Position numbers and translations under genes: made by a program. This document shows, piece by piece, positions 1 to 12,998 of a stretch of 64,000 nucleotides of DNA (its first letter is position 1; each line of letters opens with the position of its first letter). A model generated the notes under the pieces. The model worked only from the letters and a program-made list of their open reading frames with translations, ran no database searches and was not told where the DNA came from. The DNA comes from Xenopus tropicalis (lineage: Eukaryota; Chordata; Amphibia; Anura; Pipidae): the NCBI RefSeq assembly GCF_000004195.4, contig NC_030678.2:153613547-153677546 (forward strand), read 5' to 3'.

Positions 1-1145
1 TATTTCTGATGAAAACAAGTAAATGAAGTGGGAAATAGAAATGTTAACAGAATATTACAATCACTAGGGGGTGCCAAGATGTTCAAATCCCCTGGAAATG
101 GGTATCGCCAAGTTGACAGCTCTGCAATAGATTTGCCCACACAGCTTCCTAGGATCCCCAAATTGTAATGATCACCCCAGGAGAGCATCACATAGACACA
201 CATACAATAAATCAGAATTCCCAAAGCACTTATTCTGTAGTTATACACTTTTGGGGGCAGGCACGTGGTATCCAGCCAACTGGAGAGTCCTTTATAACAG
301 ACCTACACCTGCAATACCAGTATGTCGGGTTCAGATACTGATTCCTGTGGATATTTTCAGGATTATGAAAGTACTGAACCTCTGAGTGCTGGAAATATAG
401 TTTCACAACATCTGGAAAGCTGTAGGTTGCCCGAGGCTGTATTAAACCCTACAAAAATTCTTCATGGACACTTGTCCTTTGCAGATTTTTTTTAAACGAT
501 GGCAGTACAATTTCCATTTGGGAAAGGACAAAACCTTCCAAATGCATTAAAGAGTTAACAAACCAGTTCCAGAAATAATATGCGTTTGCCTCCCTTTTAA
601 CAAGTTGAAAATATACCGTAACAGTTCATCAAATCCCTGATGTTCCACTGCATTCTGGCAATATGCTCCGTTGCACATCTAGCTTGGTTTAGCCGACTGG
701 TTTTGTCATTATCTGCAAACTTCCATTGCTAGGAACAATCTCTGCAAGCACGGCCATGTCTGACAAGTACTGCACGCTCTCATTCATAGCTCCACATGCC
801 TTTTCCCTTCCTATATCTATTTAATCGGACTTTAAGCGATTGGGTCTCTCCAGGGAAGTAATGATGTGTTAAAGTATAAGGAAATCCTAAAAATACTGAT
901 TGTAAAATTGGTCAGGGTACTTTTCTAAGCAATTAATTCTTTTTTTCAGCATCAGAGCTAGTTAAGTTGTTATTAACTGCCAGGATAATGAATCTTGCAA
1001 CAACAGTGCCACCTGCTGGTAAGTTCCTGTAAGTGTATAGTCAGAGAGAAGGAAACCTTCAGAAGGGAAACAGAGAAGGGTTCTGATGTTGCACAATGTC
1101 ACACAATGGCCAATACTCAGCCTGTTTGGGCTGGACAGACAGATA
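1..1145. other. No gene recognised
   Basis: I see no exon-like reading frame, no tRNA-like fold and no clear transposon ends here. It is AT-rich, unique-looking sequence, most likely intergenic or intronic. Confidence 0.4.
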
Positions 1146-1467
1146 CTATAGGACAGTGATCCCCAACCAGTGGCTCAGGGGCAACATGTTGCTCGCCATC
1201 CCCTGGGATGTTGCTCCCAGTGGCTTCAAAGCAGGTGCTTATTTTTGAATTCCTGTCTTGGAGGCAAGTTTGGTTGCTTAAAAACCAGGTGTACTGCCAA
1301 ACAGAGCCTCCTGTAGGCTGCTGCTCCACACAGAAGCTACTAAATACCAACCATAGCCCTTATTTTGTACTACCTAATACATTGTTTGTGCTTGTGTTGC
1401 TCCACAACTCTTTTTACATTTAATTGAGGCTCACAGGTAAGAAAGGTTGGGGATCCCTGCTATAGGA
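1146..1467. mobile_element. hAT-type MITE with perfect 8-bp target duplication
   Basis: The element proper runs from 1154 to 1459. Its ends are inverted copies: the left begins CAGTGATCCCCAACC and the right finishes GGTTGGGGATCCCTG. The 8 bases just outside, CTATAGGA, are identical on both sides (1146-1153 and 1460-1467). An 8-bp duplication with CAG...CTG ends is the hallmark of hAT transposons. At about 306 bp it is far too short to encode a transposase, so it is a non-autonomous copy. Short reading frames across it are chance. Confidence 0.85.
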
Positions 1468-1689
1468 GAAGCCACACATGGCATGGCCACCTTTCCGTTC
1501 GTTCAGACCATCAACATCTTTCATCTTCCGATGCACCATACACTGGCAGACACAAAGCACTGGCAGATGAAAATTTCTAGCATGGACAAAGAACCAACTG
1601 ATATTCGTGGAACAAAGATATTGGTCAGGATTATGACCCAGTATTGTGGACCAGTCAGACAAACAGAACAATAAGGGAAAGGCAAAATA

Positions 1690-2110
1690 TAAGAATAAAG
1701 CATATTAAATAAACATGATAATAATAAACCTGAAGCTTTATAAATAGTCTGTGTTTTTTGATTGCCGGGGTCACTGACCCCAGCAATCACTTGCCATTTT
1801 CAGAAGCAGAATTAGAATAGCAAAAAATAACAATTACAAAACAATAGGAAACAATGGTGACAAACTGAAAAGTTGCTTTGATTAAAATACAATTTCATTT
1901 AAAACTGAACCCCTTATTTAACCCTTTAAAGGAATACGGTCTTTACAATACAAACTCATTTACTAACAAGTTTGCATCAGTGCAGCGGCCCATAGCGACC
2001 AATCGGTTATCTGCTTTCAGTTCTAAGACAGTTCAAAGTTAATTGCTGATTGGTTGCTATGTGCTATAGCATGGATGCTAAATTTGTTTGTAAATTTGCC
2101 CCAAAGTATT
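1690..2110. mobile_element. Degraded MITE remnants
   Basis: Around 1762-1785 the sequence GGGGTCACTGACCCC matches a motif also present near 62.98 kb and 50.5 kb, in what look like T2-type MITE copies. At 1985-2070 two facing copies of a motif around GACCAATCGG / GATTGGTTGCTATG form an imperfect foldback like the better one at 55.99-56.15 kb. Boundaries cannot be fixed. Confidence 0.35.
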
Positions 2111-2691
2111 CATTTTTACCTGAAACGTGTAGTTTTGGAAACAAATGTTTTGCTGTACTGCTTGAAAAAAGTTGATTTTGTTTAGGAAAGGGCTTTGGAT
2201 GCAATGCAGGGAATGGTGGTGCTACTGTGACCAGCTGTGTAGCAGATGCACAGGGCCCCCGCTGACATGAATTGCAGATTTAATCATTGGCTGGGTTTAT
2301 CTTTGCACAGTATTGAACATTTCTTATATTCATGGGGTTGTTGTCATTGTGGATCAGCGCCAGTAGGTTCTGTAGTAACATTGGAACAAGGGAGTTACAG
2401 CAGCAATTACTGCAGGATGGCTTCTAACCTAGAACTTTATGCAAGTCAAATTGATCTGTTTCCCCTTGAAACTGTTGTTGCTGCAAGGCCAAGAGCTGCT
2501 ATTATCTCATACATGCACCTGTGTGTTGGTATCAGTTCTGAGCAGGAGCAAAAAGCAAGCGGCTCTGTATCTACTTATAAATAAGCTTTCTAACCTGCCA
2601 CTGCCCCCACAAATATATTGCTTAAATGTCTGCTCAAGGACTCTACCTCTGTATTATCTTTAGAATGATATTGACATTACCCTACAAAACT

Positions 2692-2996
2692 TCTACGGGT
2701 ATGGGACCTGTTATTCAGAATGCTCGGGACCTGGGGTTTTCCGGATAAGGGATCTTTCTGTAATTTGGCTCTCCATAACTTAAGTCTGCTAAAAATCATT
2801 TAAACATTAAATAAATTGCCCCCAATAAGGATTAATTGGGATTAGTTGGGATCAAGTACAGGTACTGTTTTATTATTACAGAAAAAAAGGAAATACTTTT
2901 TAAAAATTAGCATTATTTGCTTATAATGGAGTCTATGGGAGATGGCCTTTCCATTATTCAGAACTTTCTGGATAACGGGTTTCCAGGTTTTAAGGT
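2692..2996. mobile_element. Foldback MITE with a single-copy 113-bp core
   Basis: The left end reads GGTATGGGACCTGTTATTCA and the right end CTTTCTGGATAACGGGTTTC, which are diverged inverted copies. The middle holds one copy of the motif GGGATCAAGTACAGGTACTG that is tandemly repeated in other copies of this family at 9.5, 29.7, 35.2 and 59.2 kb. No coding capacity. The copy is useful as an unexpanded reference for those arrays. Confidence 0.75.
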
Positions 2997-3505
2997 ACTA
3001 TGTACATAAAATGTATATTATTTATGTTACCTATAGGTCATGTTGATAGTTTTCCGCTGATAGAGCTGCTTTTGTAAGTAATTGTTACTTGAAGTCCCTA
3101 AACCTGACTGTTTTGCCAACCTGACTGTCCCTTCCCAGCCTGTCAGTTATAGCTTCTAATGCTAACGGCCTCCTGCTTCACAAATATGGCCGCCCCCTCA
3201 TAGAGGGACATGGGGGATCAGATAGGGAATGCAAAAGCATTGGGCAAATACTTTTATGGCAAAATTTTAAATAGCATGCAAAGACATTTCACATTAATAT
3301 ATGATAGATAAAAAAGGTTTAATTTCTAGTTTCATTATCTCTTTAATGATGTTTCTCATTCTGGTTGCACTTCAATCTCCCTTCCTTAGTCCCTGTCAAA
3401 ATCTCCTTATAAAAAACCACCAGGGAGCAGTATCCTGTGTCTAGCCGTAAGTCTCCTACTTTGCCAGAAGAGTACTAGAAAGAACTTCCTAAATGTGTTC
3501 CTAGC

Positions 3506-3605
3506 CAGTACATGTATGGGATCCATTATCCTTGAAACCCATTATCCAGAATTATCTGAATCACAGAAAGGAAATCTGCTATAGACTCCATTTTAATCCA
3601 TTTTA
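3506..3605. mobile_element. Truncated foldback MITE, one end only
   Basis: The sequence from TATGGGATCCATTATCC to the segment containing ATAGACTCCATTTTAATC matches one arm of the MITE family at 2.7 and 14.4 kb. The core and the opposite arm are missing, so this is a fragment. Confidence 0.6.
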
Positions 3606-4238
3606 ATTAAGAATAAATCTGTGTCACGATAGGTGTTCACTTGAGCACAAAATGGAATATTATGCTTTATTGTATTATATTTAAAGGGATGTTGTCGCTT
3701 TAACAGAATTTCCTTCTTTATTTTATACTTTCCACTTTTGTCCTTTGCTCGCTCAATCTCCTTCTTTTCTCTGCTTCCCGGTGCTATTATGTTTCCCATC
3801 ACACATTCATCGTATCCTGCCTGTAAAGCTATCTTAGGACACATAGAACATTAGGTGGGAGGTTTGAAACATCTGACTGTATAGCTCTACATTTTCTGTT
3901 GATATTCAATGGAATCCATTCTTCCCGCTACATGATGATTTTTCACAGGGAAAAAAAACCCCCACTGATTACAATGCATTTGGCACGAGATAAAACTGCA
4001 GCAAAAAACACCAACTGACTCCAATGCATTTGGCACATGAAAAAAACATGGCGAAAAAAAGGCCACTGACCTTTAGTTTTGAATTGAGCCAAACTTCAGC
4101 TAACTTTTGGCATTAGCCAATTCTTCCTGTGGTTTTGAGAATCATCACTACCAGTAATGCTTCACATTTATATATCTATCATATACCAAACAACATTTAA
4201 TCTATTATCATATACTGTGTCTGTAGAAACCCAAACTA

Positions 4239-4526
4239 GTACTGATCAGGGTCGGACTGGGGGTTGCAGGGGCCACCGGGGCTCCCGCCCCAGGGGCCCT
4301 GCAGGTGCCTCTCCGGCCACGTCCCCTAACCTCCCCCCACACAAGCGCCCCCCTAACCCCCCCCACACAGGCGCCACCCTAACCCCCCCCCCCGCAGGGT
4401 ACCCTATCCAACATCCTCCCCAAGCGCTCATAAATTTAACACGTCAGGGGAGGAACAGTCAGGCAGGGGGAGCGCCGGCAAGGGTCGGGTCTGGGCCGTC
4501 GGGCCCACTAAGACCCTGATACTGAT
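4239..4526. mobile_element. hAT-type MITE, GC-rich, near-perfect 8-bp TSD
   Basis: The element runs from CAGGGTCGGACTGG at 4247 to AAGACCCTG ending at 4518. The flanking 8-mers are GTACTGAT on the left and ATACTGAT on the right, matching at 7 of 8. The GC-rich body with C-runs differs sharply from the AT-rich surroundings, which explains the proline-rich open frame there; I do not consider that frame a gene. Confidence 0.8.
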
Positions 4527-7500
4527 AGCACAATGTTAGAGCCTTAGTGGAACCTTAGTAGCACTGTTGGAAAGGGGCAGAGCTGTTCCTAGTTTTGGCT
4601 AAAAGAGAACGAGTTTGATATGTTTAATGATAAAGAAATGATACAGATATGCAGTGTTACGCTTAACAAGCCCCTGGAACCTCAGAATGCATGTGCAATT
4701 TTACTCAAAATTATTAGAGACATTAGAAAAGAGATTTATTTCTGACAGTGTATCTACTTTTGATTAAATTACATTTGATAGGGATTGAGTAGGTAGCATA
4801 GAGAGGCAGAGGTGAGAGAAAGAAAGAGACCTGACAACAAAATGTATTGCAGATACATTCTGACATTCAGTTACAGGGGGTGAATGAACAAGCAGGATCA
4901 TCCGCCTCAAATGAAGTTATATTTAGAAAAGGGTGAAAATAGGATGTGCCATGGGGAGATTGAGCAAAATGAGGCAAACTGAAAGGCTTGATGTAATTTT
5001 AGCGACTTTGACTTGGGTCAATTAACTGTCAATTCACACAGATAACCTTAAGAAATGTTCGTCAGGCCCCTAAATCTAAACTGTTATTCACAATGTGAGT
5101 CAAATTGCAAATGTTTTCCTGAGAATTATACTGTAGCCATATTCTGTAATATGACATAACTATTCTGATATATGACATAACCTTCCATAAAAAAGGCTTG
5201 AGACTGCTTTTGAATAGTGACAGAGTGTGTCTCTCATACTGTTAAGAATAAGGCGTTCCATGGAGAGGCATCTCAATGTATAAGTATGGCTGCCAATGAG
5301 GGTCACGGGGTTGTGTCAGGGAGCTACTCATGGTGGGGGTGACTGATCTGTTGCAAAAAGGGTTGGTTAGATGTTGTTATGACACAGAAGTAAATCGACA
5401 TAAGCCATATGTACATTCTTGCGCTTATGTTTTCCTGCACCAACCTGTGGCACACCTGTTGCACCTACTGCACCTATTGCTGTGACTGAGGATAAGCATG
5501 CAGAGGGAGCCTAGTTCTTTATATTTGCCATTGACTAGGCCAGGCCTTTGCTCATGAAAATATCTACAACTAAAGGGCATGTTGGGGCCCTGCTCACTTA
5601 ACACTTATATTTCACAAGTGCAGTGCAGTTGTGAAGAATTAACTAACCTACACAGTAACTTTCAGGTGCAGCAGTTTGCACTAAATGGCAGTTATTGCTT
5701 TTCACTTGCTTGTAAATTAATTCTTAAGGGGGGAAATCTTATGATAAGAGCAAGTTTTTACAATGCATTATACATATCTAAAAAAAAATGCAATTCCATT
5801 TCCTGTTGTCTGCTTTCCCAGGCTGTTCACCAAAGCCAGTGAGTCTCAGCACCTTTCACTGTAGGGTATCAGCCAATCCACAACTATTGTGTGGGCAGCC
5901 AGGTAGACCTGAGAGGGAACTGTAGTAGAACTGTAGCTCTGTGTGAGAGCTAAACTATGATTGGCTGCCCACCTCAATACTTTATAAAGGGTTCAAGCAT
6001 GATGGGAACTGTAGTCCAGCAATGTAACATAAAATGTTCTCAAAACAGAAACTGCTTAACAAGAAACTTCCCAAACTCTTGGGGGTCATTGAATTCAATG
6101 TCATCCTCCAATCCTGCCTGCTCCATTCGTACCTAGCTCCCTGTTTTTTGTTTAGGCATTCATCACTGGAGGCGTTAAGCCATTGATTAGCTCTTTCTTC
6201 TTTAGATTTCATGAATACTTAGTTGAAAGTTAAGCATGCTCATTATTACAAGGCAGTTATTATAGTCTCATGAATGTTGAAGGCAGACACTATATAATAT
6301 ATAATTTTCAAACCCAGTTGAATGTCAGCTGAATGACAATAAAAAGGGTTATTTCTTGATTACAATCCAATGCCATTTTTGTTTTAGGGAGTCTAAGTTG
6401 GGAATGATAAATGGGTTATAATTGTGTCTCCTAACACATTTATAAATAAAAAAACAAAAACAGCTGTTGGTGGGATTCTGGGATTTGTAGTTAAACTGCC
6501 TTTGGAGGATTTCAAGTTGGATATCCCTGACGTAAATAACCCACCCCCTAATTAGGTTGGAAGCCCACACTTCCTGCATTGCCAGGGCCCCACTTTAGCT
6601 TTGATTAGGAGCTCCCCCAAACAAAACTGTAATTCTCTTCCTCTGAAAGAAATCATTTCTAAAATATAACCCAAATGAAAGAAAGAACATCACTTTTTGG
6701 TCAGAATGCATGGAGCTGAGAGTGCCCAGATAACTGCTTGTCCATTACAAATACATTAGGACAGAAGTGCACAAAACAAGGCAATATCAATATTGGACAG
6801 TACACTATCATATCTGAAAGCTTCAAGCAGTAGGTGGTACTTTTGTTAAACTGACTTCATATAAATGCTATACGTTCTTAAACTAGCAAATGCCTCTTTA
6901 GTGTGCAATAAAAACCTACCCTATTATAAACACTGCCTTATTGGGAATTCAGCTCAATAACAAAGCTCTTGATGAGCTCTCGAATTAAAGGCAATCCCTG
7001 GCCAAATTGGTTTCTAACTAAGAAATCATAGTTAATTAGATATGAGCAGTTAAAAGAAACCTTAATTGTTATCCAATGATGAAGTGCAGGACAAACATGC
7101 TTAGTAATTGAGCTGCAAAAATAGACTTTGCTATGTCTTTGCTATATCTGGAGACACCTGCATGCTTTATTTTGCTTTGGAGTGTGGGAATGCTAAAAGC
7201 TTGAGATTGGGCGGGGGTGCATGTAATATTATAGAATGGGCTAATGCTGATAACCACAGTTTCATTTTAGGCAGGGCTAAAGCTAGGGGTAGGCAGATAC
7301 AGTATGTGCCTACATACATGCCTTGTCTGCCCTCTACCTTAGGTGGGCATATTGGGGAAAGATCCTCACCAAATAAGCAGATCTCATAATGTATGGGTGA
7401 CTTTAAGCAACCAACCCATGTTCCCTCAAAAGTGTGCGCTCATGTGTGCCCAGACAAACTGGGACATGGGGAGGCGGAGTGATCCTTCTCAAGAAGAAGT

Positions 7501-7755
7501 TACCAAGAATTGGTAACTTCAAAAAGTGATTTTTTTTTTTCTTTAAATGATGTTTCTGTTGATCCAGGACCTGCAAATAAACCACTTCTTGGCTTTTTAT
7601 TTTAAATGACAAAGGTTTTCAGTCTGTAGTCCTATAGAGAGATACAGTATGAATGGCATTCGACCCCTGTGTAAGAATAAAATCCATTGTATTCTACAGA
7701 GCTTTTTTGCTATGTAACCTGTGCCTTTTTTCCTTTTTCAGCTTGAATAACAGCC
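4527..7755. other. No gene recognised
   Basis: Mostly unique AT-rich DNA. There is a weak foldback near 5865-5975, where a motif containing TTGTGTGGGCAGCC faces GATTGGCTGCCCACC, and a fragment near 6466-6530 with GGGATTCTGGGATTTGTAGT, a common vertebrate MITE motif. No exon could be supported. Confidence 0.35.
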
Positions 7756-8034
7756 CGAATGGCCAGGCCCGGACTTGTGGCAAGGCCACAAAGGCCCACG
7801 CCTAGGGTGGCAAGAATTTAGGGGCGGCATGCTGCCCCGCCGCACCAAAGTTTTGCTCCCATACGGAGCAATTCTCCCCACTGCTCCGTATGAGTTGAAA
7901 TGGGTGCCTGCGCAAATGCGCATGTGTGCGCTCGCGTGGGGGGTGGTGAGGGTGACCGCGCATGCACGCGCGGGGGGTGGTGAATATATTTGACCTTGGG
8001 GCACCTGGATAAGAAATCCAGCACTGCCAATGGC
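7756..8034. mobile_element. hAT-type MITE
   Basis: The element spans CAGGCCCGGACTTG (from 7764) to AAATCCAGCACTG (to 8026). The outside 8-mers are CGAATGGC and CCAATGGC, matching at 7 of 8. The body is GC-rich and contains alternating purine/pyrimidine stretches such as GCGCATGTGTGCGC. It has no coding capacity; overlapping open frames on both strands are composition artefacts. Confidence 0.8.
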
Positions 8035-8765
8035 TACACAACAGCTAATTTATATAACCTATACCAGTGTTTGTAAAGCAAACACACCAATTTTACCAGT
8101 GCAAGGCAACAGTATATTATATTAAAACACTTAAAATTCGGAAAACTGCTAAAAAATTCACAAAATGGTACAAATTCGAGAAATTAGGCTTACATGCAAC
8201 TTTTTTTAGGAGCACAACTAACATGCAGCTTTTTTTTATGACTGCGACTTTTTTTGATGTGAACTGCCAAACAATGAAAAGGAAAAACATATGAAGCTAA
8301 GCTCCCGGCAGATATAGCTCTGTTTGTTTCTCAGTTACAGTTGGCCCAAAAGTGTTTCTCGAGGACAAACTTTCAAGCAAAGTGACTCTGGTGATTACTG
8401 GGTCAGTGCTGATCCTGCACAAGGCAGTGCGTTTATGGTCAGTGTGGGCACCCACTGTTATTCTCTAACAGGCAGTCACTAAACTGCAATTTACCGCTTC
8501 CCGTATGTATTTACTGTTCTTAGTTTTATTACTGCGGCGTGAGTTGTTTAATAAGCAAGCTTCCTCTTGGAATCTTCTACAATGTTAGCACTCTAATTAT
8601 AACCAGTCTAACAGAAAAGGAAATAACTATCATGATTTTCTTTTCTCCATTATCACAGTTTATGCATATTTGGTTGAGTGAGTTGGAAACTGATTTGCTA
8701 GCGTGCCAACTGTAATGCATTTTTTATTAAGCATATTAAGCCAAAAATTTTTTCAAGAAAAAAGG

Positions 8766-9028
8766 CCTGTGCTCAGTGTCGGACTGAGATGGCAGGGGCC
8801 CACCAGAAAACCTTGGACCATAGGCCCACTCTCAAAACTATTATTCCTCCTCTCCTCCCTCAACCTCTATATTATCCAAGTCTCCTTTATCTATCCTTCC
8901 ATCTCATTTTCCCATACAGAAATAGGGAATGACCAAGCAATTTGACAAATAGTTAGATGCAAGAGACTCCTGGGCCCACTGGGAGTTTTCCTGGTATCCT
9001 GGTGGGCTAGTCTGACACTGTCTGTGCT
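8766..9028. mobile_element. hAT-type MITE
   Basis: The element runs from CAGTGTCGGACTG at 8774 to AGTCTGACACTG ending at 9020, an inverted pair. The flanking 8-mers CCTGTGCT and TCTGTGCT match at 7 of 8. It belongs to the same broad group as the element at 4.24 kb, which begins CAGGGTCGGACTGG. Confidence 0.85.
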
Positions 9029-9490
9029 GTTTCCCTAGTATTTACCAGTTGCTATAGGGTTAGGCCATTTCCCCCAAGGTTTATATTAAAAAAAATATAG
9101 GGGGCCGGTGGGGTATAGGGGCTCTGGAAATCCTGGTCTTTGCAACCTATGCTCTGTGGGAGGAAAGTTTCCTATTTGGCCCAGGAATCTAGAGATAATT
9201 TCATTTTGGCACTAATATAATGGAAATGAGTATATGGCTCCTCTTCATTGGACTCATTGTTAAGTTTTTACTGTGATTCGAGGTTCTTTTGCTATGAATC
9301 ATGAATTTGAATTATGGTTTTGAAAACTTGTATCTTCAATATTCAATAAGATAAAAAAGTGAAGAACTTAAATGTCAAACTTCTACCTGAATGGGAGCTG
9401 TCCCAGGCAAAATTTCAACTGTTTACCCGATTCGAGTTTTTCAAGTTTTTAAAAAAAATGGGTAAACTTGTAGACCCATTAAAAATATAA

Positions 9491-10620
9491 ACTTGAAGTA
9501 CAGATATGGGATACATTATCCGTCAACCCATTATCCAGAAAACTCAGCATTTTGGGAAGGTCATCTCCCTGAGATTCTATTTTAATCAAAGAATTCACAT
9601 TTTAAATAATGATTTCTAGTTCTTCGGCAGGCATGGTTTCACAAAGAATTTCCACAATTTACCATTGGCGAATTGTTTCTCGAAACTTCAGTGAAAATTA
9701 ATTGTGAAAACATTTACCACGCATCAAAAAAATTGGGCATGGTTGCGTAAAAAAAAAAGACACGGGCATTAAAAAAAGATGCAGGCAACAAAAACGTTGC
9801 CCCCAATAAGGATTGATTATATCTTAGTTGGGATCAAGTACAGGTACTGTTTTATTATTACAGAGAAAAGGGAATCATTTAACCATTAAATAAACCCAAT
9901 AGGGCTGTTCTGCCCCCAATAAGGGGTAATTATATCTTAGTTGGGATCAAGTACAGGTACTGTTTTATTATTACAGAGAAAAGGGAATCATTTAACCATT
10001 AAAAACACCCAACTAAGATATAATTACCCCTTATTGGGGGCAGAACAGCCCTATTGGGTTTATTTAATGGTTAAATGATTCCTTTTTCTCTGTAATAATA
10101 AAACAGTACCTGTACTTGATCCCAACTAAGATATAATTACCCCTTATTGGGGCAGAACAGCCCTATTGGGTTTATTTCATGGTTAAATGATTCCCTTTTC
10201 TCTGTAATAATAAAACAGTACCTGTACTTGATCCCAACTAAGATATAATTACCCCTTATTGGGGCAGAACAGCCCTATTGGGTTTATTTAATGGTTAAAT
10301 GATTCCCTTTTCTCTGTAATAATAAAACAGTACCTGTACTTGATCCCAACTAAGATATAATTACCCCTTATTGGGGGCAGAACAGCCCTATTGGGTTTAT
10401 TTAATGGTTAAATGATTCCCTTTTCTCTGTAATAATAAAACAACTTGAAAACATTTTTTGCAACTTTTTCTTGCACAGACTTTTCCTATCTGATTTTTTA
10501 GCCAAGTTTGAAAATTTTTAAAAATGAGAAATTATAGAGTTTTAGAAGATCACGGAAAGATCCCTATCCGTAAGATCCAAAGTCCAGAGCATTCTGGATA
10601 ATAGGTCCCATACCTGTATT
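9491..10620. mobile_element. Foldback MITE carrying an inverted 113-bp array
   Basis: The left end contains ATGGGATACATTATCC and ACCCATTATCCAGAAA; the right end contains CTGGATAATAGGTCCCATAC, so the two are inverted copies. The usual single core of this family is replaced by an array of 113-bp units that changes direction near 10005. There is no open reading frame of interest. The element is about three times longer than the unexpanded copy at 2.69 kb. Confidence 0.8.
9787..10445. repeat. 113-bp tandem array with head-to-head inversion
   Basis: Two forward units are phased by GTTGGGATCA at 9827 and 9940, a spacing of 113 bp. At about 10003-10008 the orientation flips, and the reverse units are phased by GTAATAATAA at 10092, 10204, 10316 and 10429 (spacings 112, 112, 113). 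The 112-bp units lack one base in the G-run of TTATTGGGG. Roughly 217 bp of forward sequence can pair with the reverse sequence next to it, giving a long hairpin with almost no loop. Confidence 0.9.
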
Positions 10621-12470
10621 TGAGGGGTTTCTTTCTTATTAGATCACCTTTTATATTCAAACCTTTTAATAAATAAGCAAACATTCCAGTTTTATAAAAT
10701 TTTGAGTTTATTCACACTGGAAAAGATTATGAAAATTACACAAATATAAATTTCGATCATTTTGGCCCACGTGTCAAGACACTCAGCTGGAAATGGACCT
10801 AGGCTTTCACTAGAGAAGATCTGGATCTCTTAAGGGTATCTCAGGGAATCAGAGCCTTTCTACTCCAAACCCAACTGCTTTGTGGGAATACAGAAAGCCT
10901 CAACAGTAAGTTCCACGGTGCAGGAACAAAAGGAAGGACAATATTTTGCAGCTATATAAAGGTAAATAACAATATAAAAATGTAAATAATATGCTTCCAA
11001 GTAGCAATACTTTGCAGGATGGAAATTCTATTCCCAGAAAGTGTTCGAGCCTGCAGATTATAGATACTGAAATCTCTGCTTTGTGTATTGTGCTGACTGT
11101 GAAGCAATATATCATGTTTATGCTTCAAGGAGAAACATATTTCTTTTTTCATTTCCTGAACTTATTGAGCTCTAGAGTAGCTTAAAGAGAGTGACAAGAT
11201 CCAGCGTGAGTAGTCGCACCAGTCGTAAAATGGATTATCTGGAGAGACAACTTTGCAGTTTGTTAATCCATTGCAGCTGAGAGAGAATTTAAAGTTCCAT
11301 TGCTGCAGAGTTAACAACTTCAAATTCTTCTCAACATGGAAGGGTCTAGGGGAGTAGCATAACCCGTGTATCAAAATAATAAAGTAGTACATCCATGTAA
11401 TATGACAGATCAGAGGCGCCATTAATCCCAAGTACAGTTTTCAGTGCCTTTCATTATTGTATGGCAAGCGGTGCAAGTAAATAAAGTCAGGCAAAGTATG
11501 AAAGTGTCAGTTAGAGAAGGCTCCAACTCGTTTGAGTTGATTCCAGTTCTTATTTTTTTGCCACGTTCTCGAGTCAAAACAGATTTCGTAGTGCCAAAAA
11601 CTGCAACAAAAAATATCAATTCTCATCAAAAGAGAACCTGGGGAAATTGAGACTGATCAAACAAAATCAGTGTTTTTCCTATTCAGGGACACTTCAATGT
11701 ATACAAAAAATATGAAAAATAGCTGCCATTTCTTAAGCTCTCTGCTGCATACTTGTCAAAGAGGAAAGCACAAGAGAACTTGAAATGAGCTGAAAAAATA
11801 ACAAAAATTATCTTGGGGAAAAGATGGGGGGTTGGAAGAATGCCTGGAAGCTTTTTATGGGTGAGGAGGGGAAGATTAAAATTAAGGAGGGTGAGGTAGG
11901 AATAGGAGATAGGAATAAGGGGAATAGAAAAAGAGGTAATTGTAAGGAGAAATATAGGGACAAGAGGATGAGCAGGACTGGTAAGATTTTAGCCAGTTTA
12001 GAATGTTTATTTCTCTGTGTAGGTTTGCTATTAACAGAGATATGGATGAAAAATTGCAAGAAGGTCATAGTCACGGATAGAGATTGGTACAGGAATAGGG
12101 TAAGAAAAGACACTGGGATAGGGGCAAAGCCAACATCAAAGGGTTACAATCAGGAGTCCTGTCAGAAGTCTAGTCTAAGCAGGGGCTCCAAGCTATCATT
12201 AAAAAGGTGGCCTTTGGGTAGAATGGACAGCTCATGGGTGCCCCCTGGAGGACATATGAGACACTGTGATTCCTGACAGCAATGCTAGATATGGGGTATT
12301 GGGGCAGAGTAAGGGACAGGGGCACAGAGAATAGGGGCAGGAAGGTGAACAAAAGTAAAGTAAGAAAATAGTATACTGCATCAAAAATAATAAGGGTTAA
12401 GTATTTTTGGTAAGTTTAGATAGTGGAAGGATGGAGAAAATACAACAGCCTGAAGTATTCTAAAGAATCG
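10621..12470. other. No gene recognised
   Basis: Unique-looking AT-rich DNA. Several short open frames exist on both strands, including one of 150 codons rich in Lys and Gly at 11824-12276, but none shows domain motifs or convincing splice sites. I regard them as chance. Confidence 0.35.
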
Positions 12471-12475
12471 TAAAT

Positions 12476-12512
12476 AGTGATGAGCGAATCTGTCGCGTTT
12501 TGCGTTTCACAT
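12476..12512. mobile_element. Solo terminus of the 'gatgagcgaa' MITE family
   Basis: TAGTGATGAGCGAATCTGTC matches the ends of the elements at 13.45, 39.74 and 46.35 kb. No matching opposite end lies close by, so this is a truncated copy. Confidence 0.5.
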
Positions 12513-12998
12513 TTAAATATGTAATAAAATGAAATAAGGTTATGTATAATATTTAAATTATTTAGTAAGTAATGGAAAAGATATGGAATATAATTAAAAA
12601 AATTATCCATCCTAAACTCTGATGGCAGTAATAACATAGAAAATCATATGTGGTCTATACCTTTTGTGGCAGGAAGTGGGACTGTGCAAAATGAGTCGAT
12701 TTGGAAGAACCAGTGAGCTGGTCATGTGGAAAGGTCTTCATAAGTTTACTTACATGCCATTCTTAGGCTCAGCCATATGCTGTAGACAGTCAGTACTGGA
12801 AGTTTACATAGCCAGTGACCTGTAGCCCAGGGTGAGATGGCTTACAGTTCCCAGACTGCTGTAACCTGCAAGTTTTTTAGACACTATAGGGTTGATTGAC
12901 TTAAGTGCGATAACACATATCGCATGTTTTTTTGCATTAAAATTGACGCGAAAAAAACACGCGATTCGGCAAAGTATTATTGCATGCGTTAAGACGCA

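Noticed and set aside
4247..4518. CpG-island-like GC-rich patch
   Set aside because: It coincides exactly with a hAT-type MITE with target duplications; composition belongs to the element, and no transcript start is supported.
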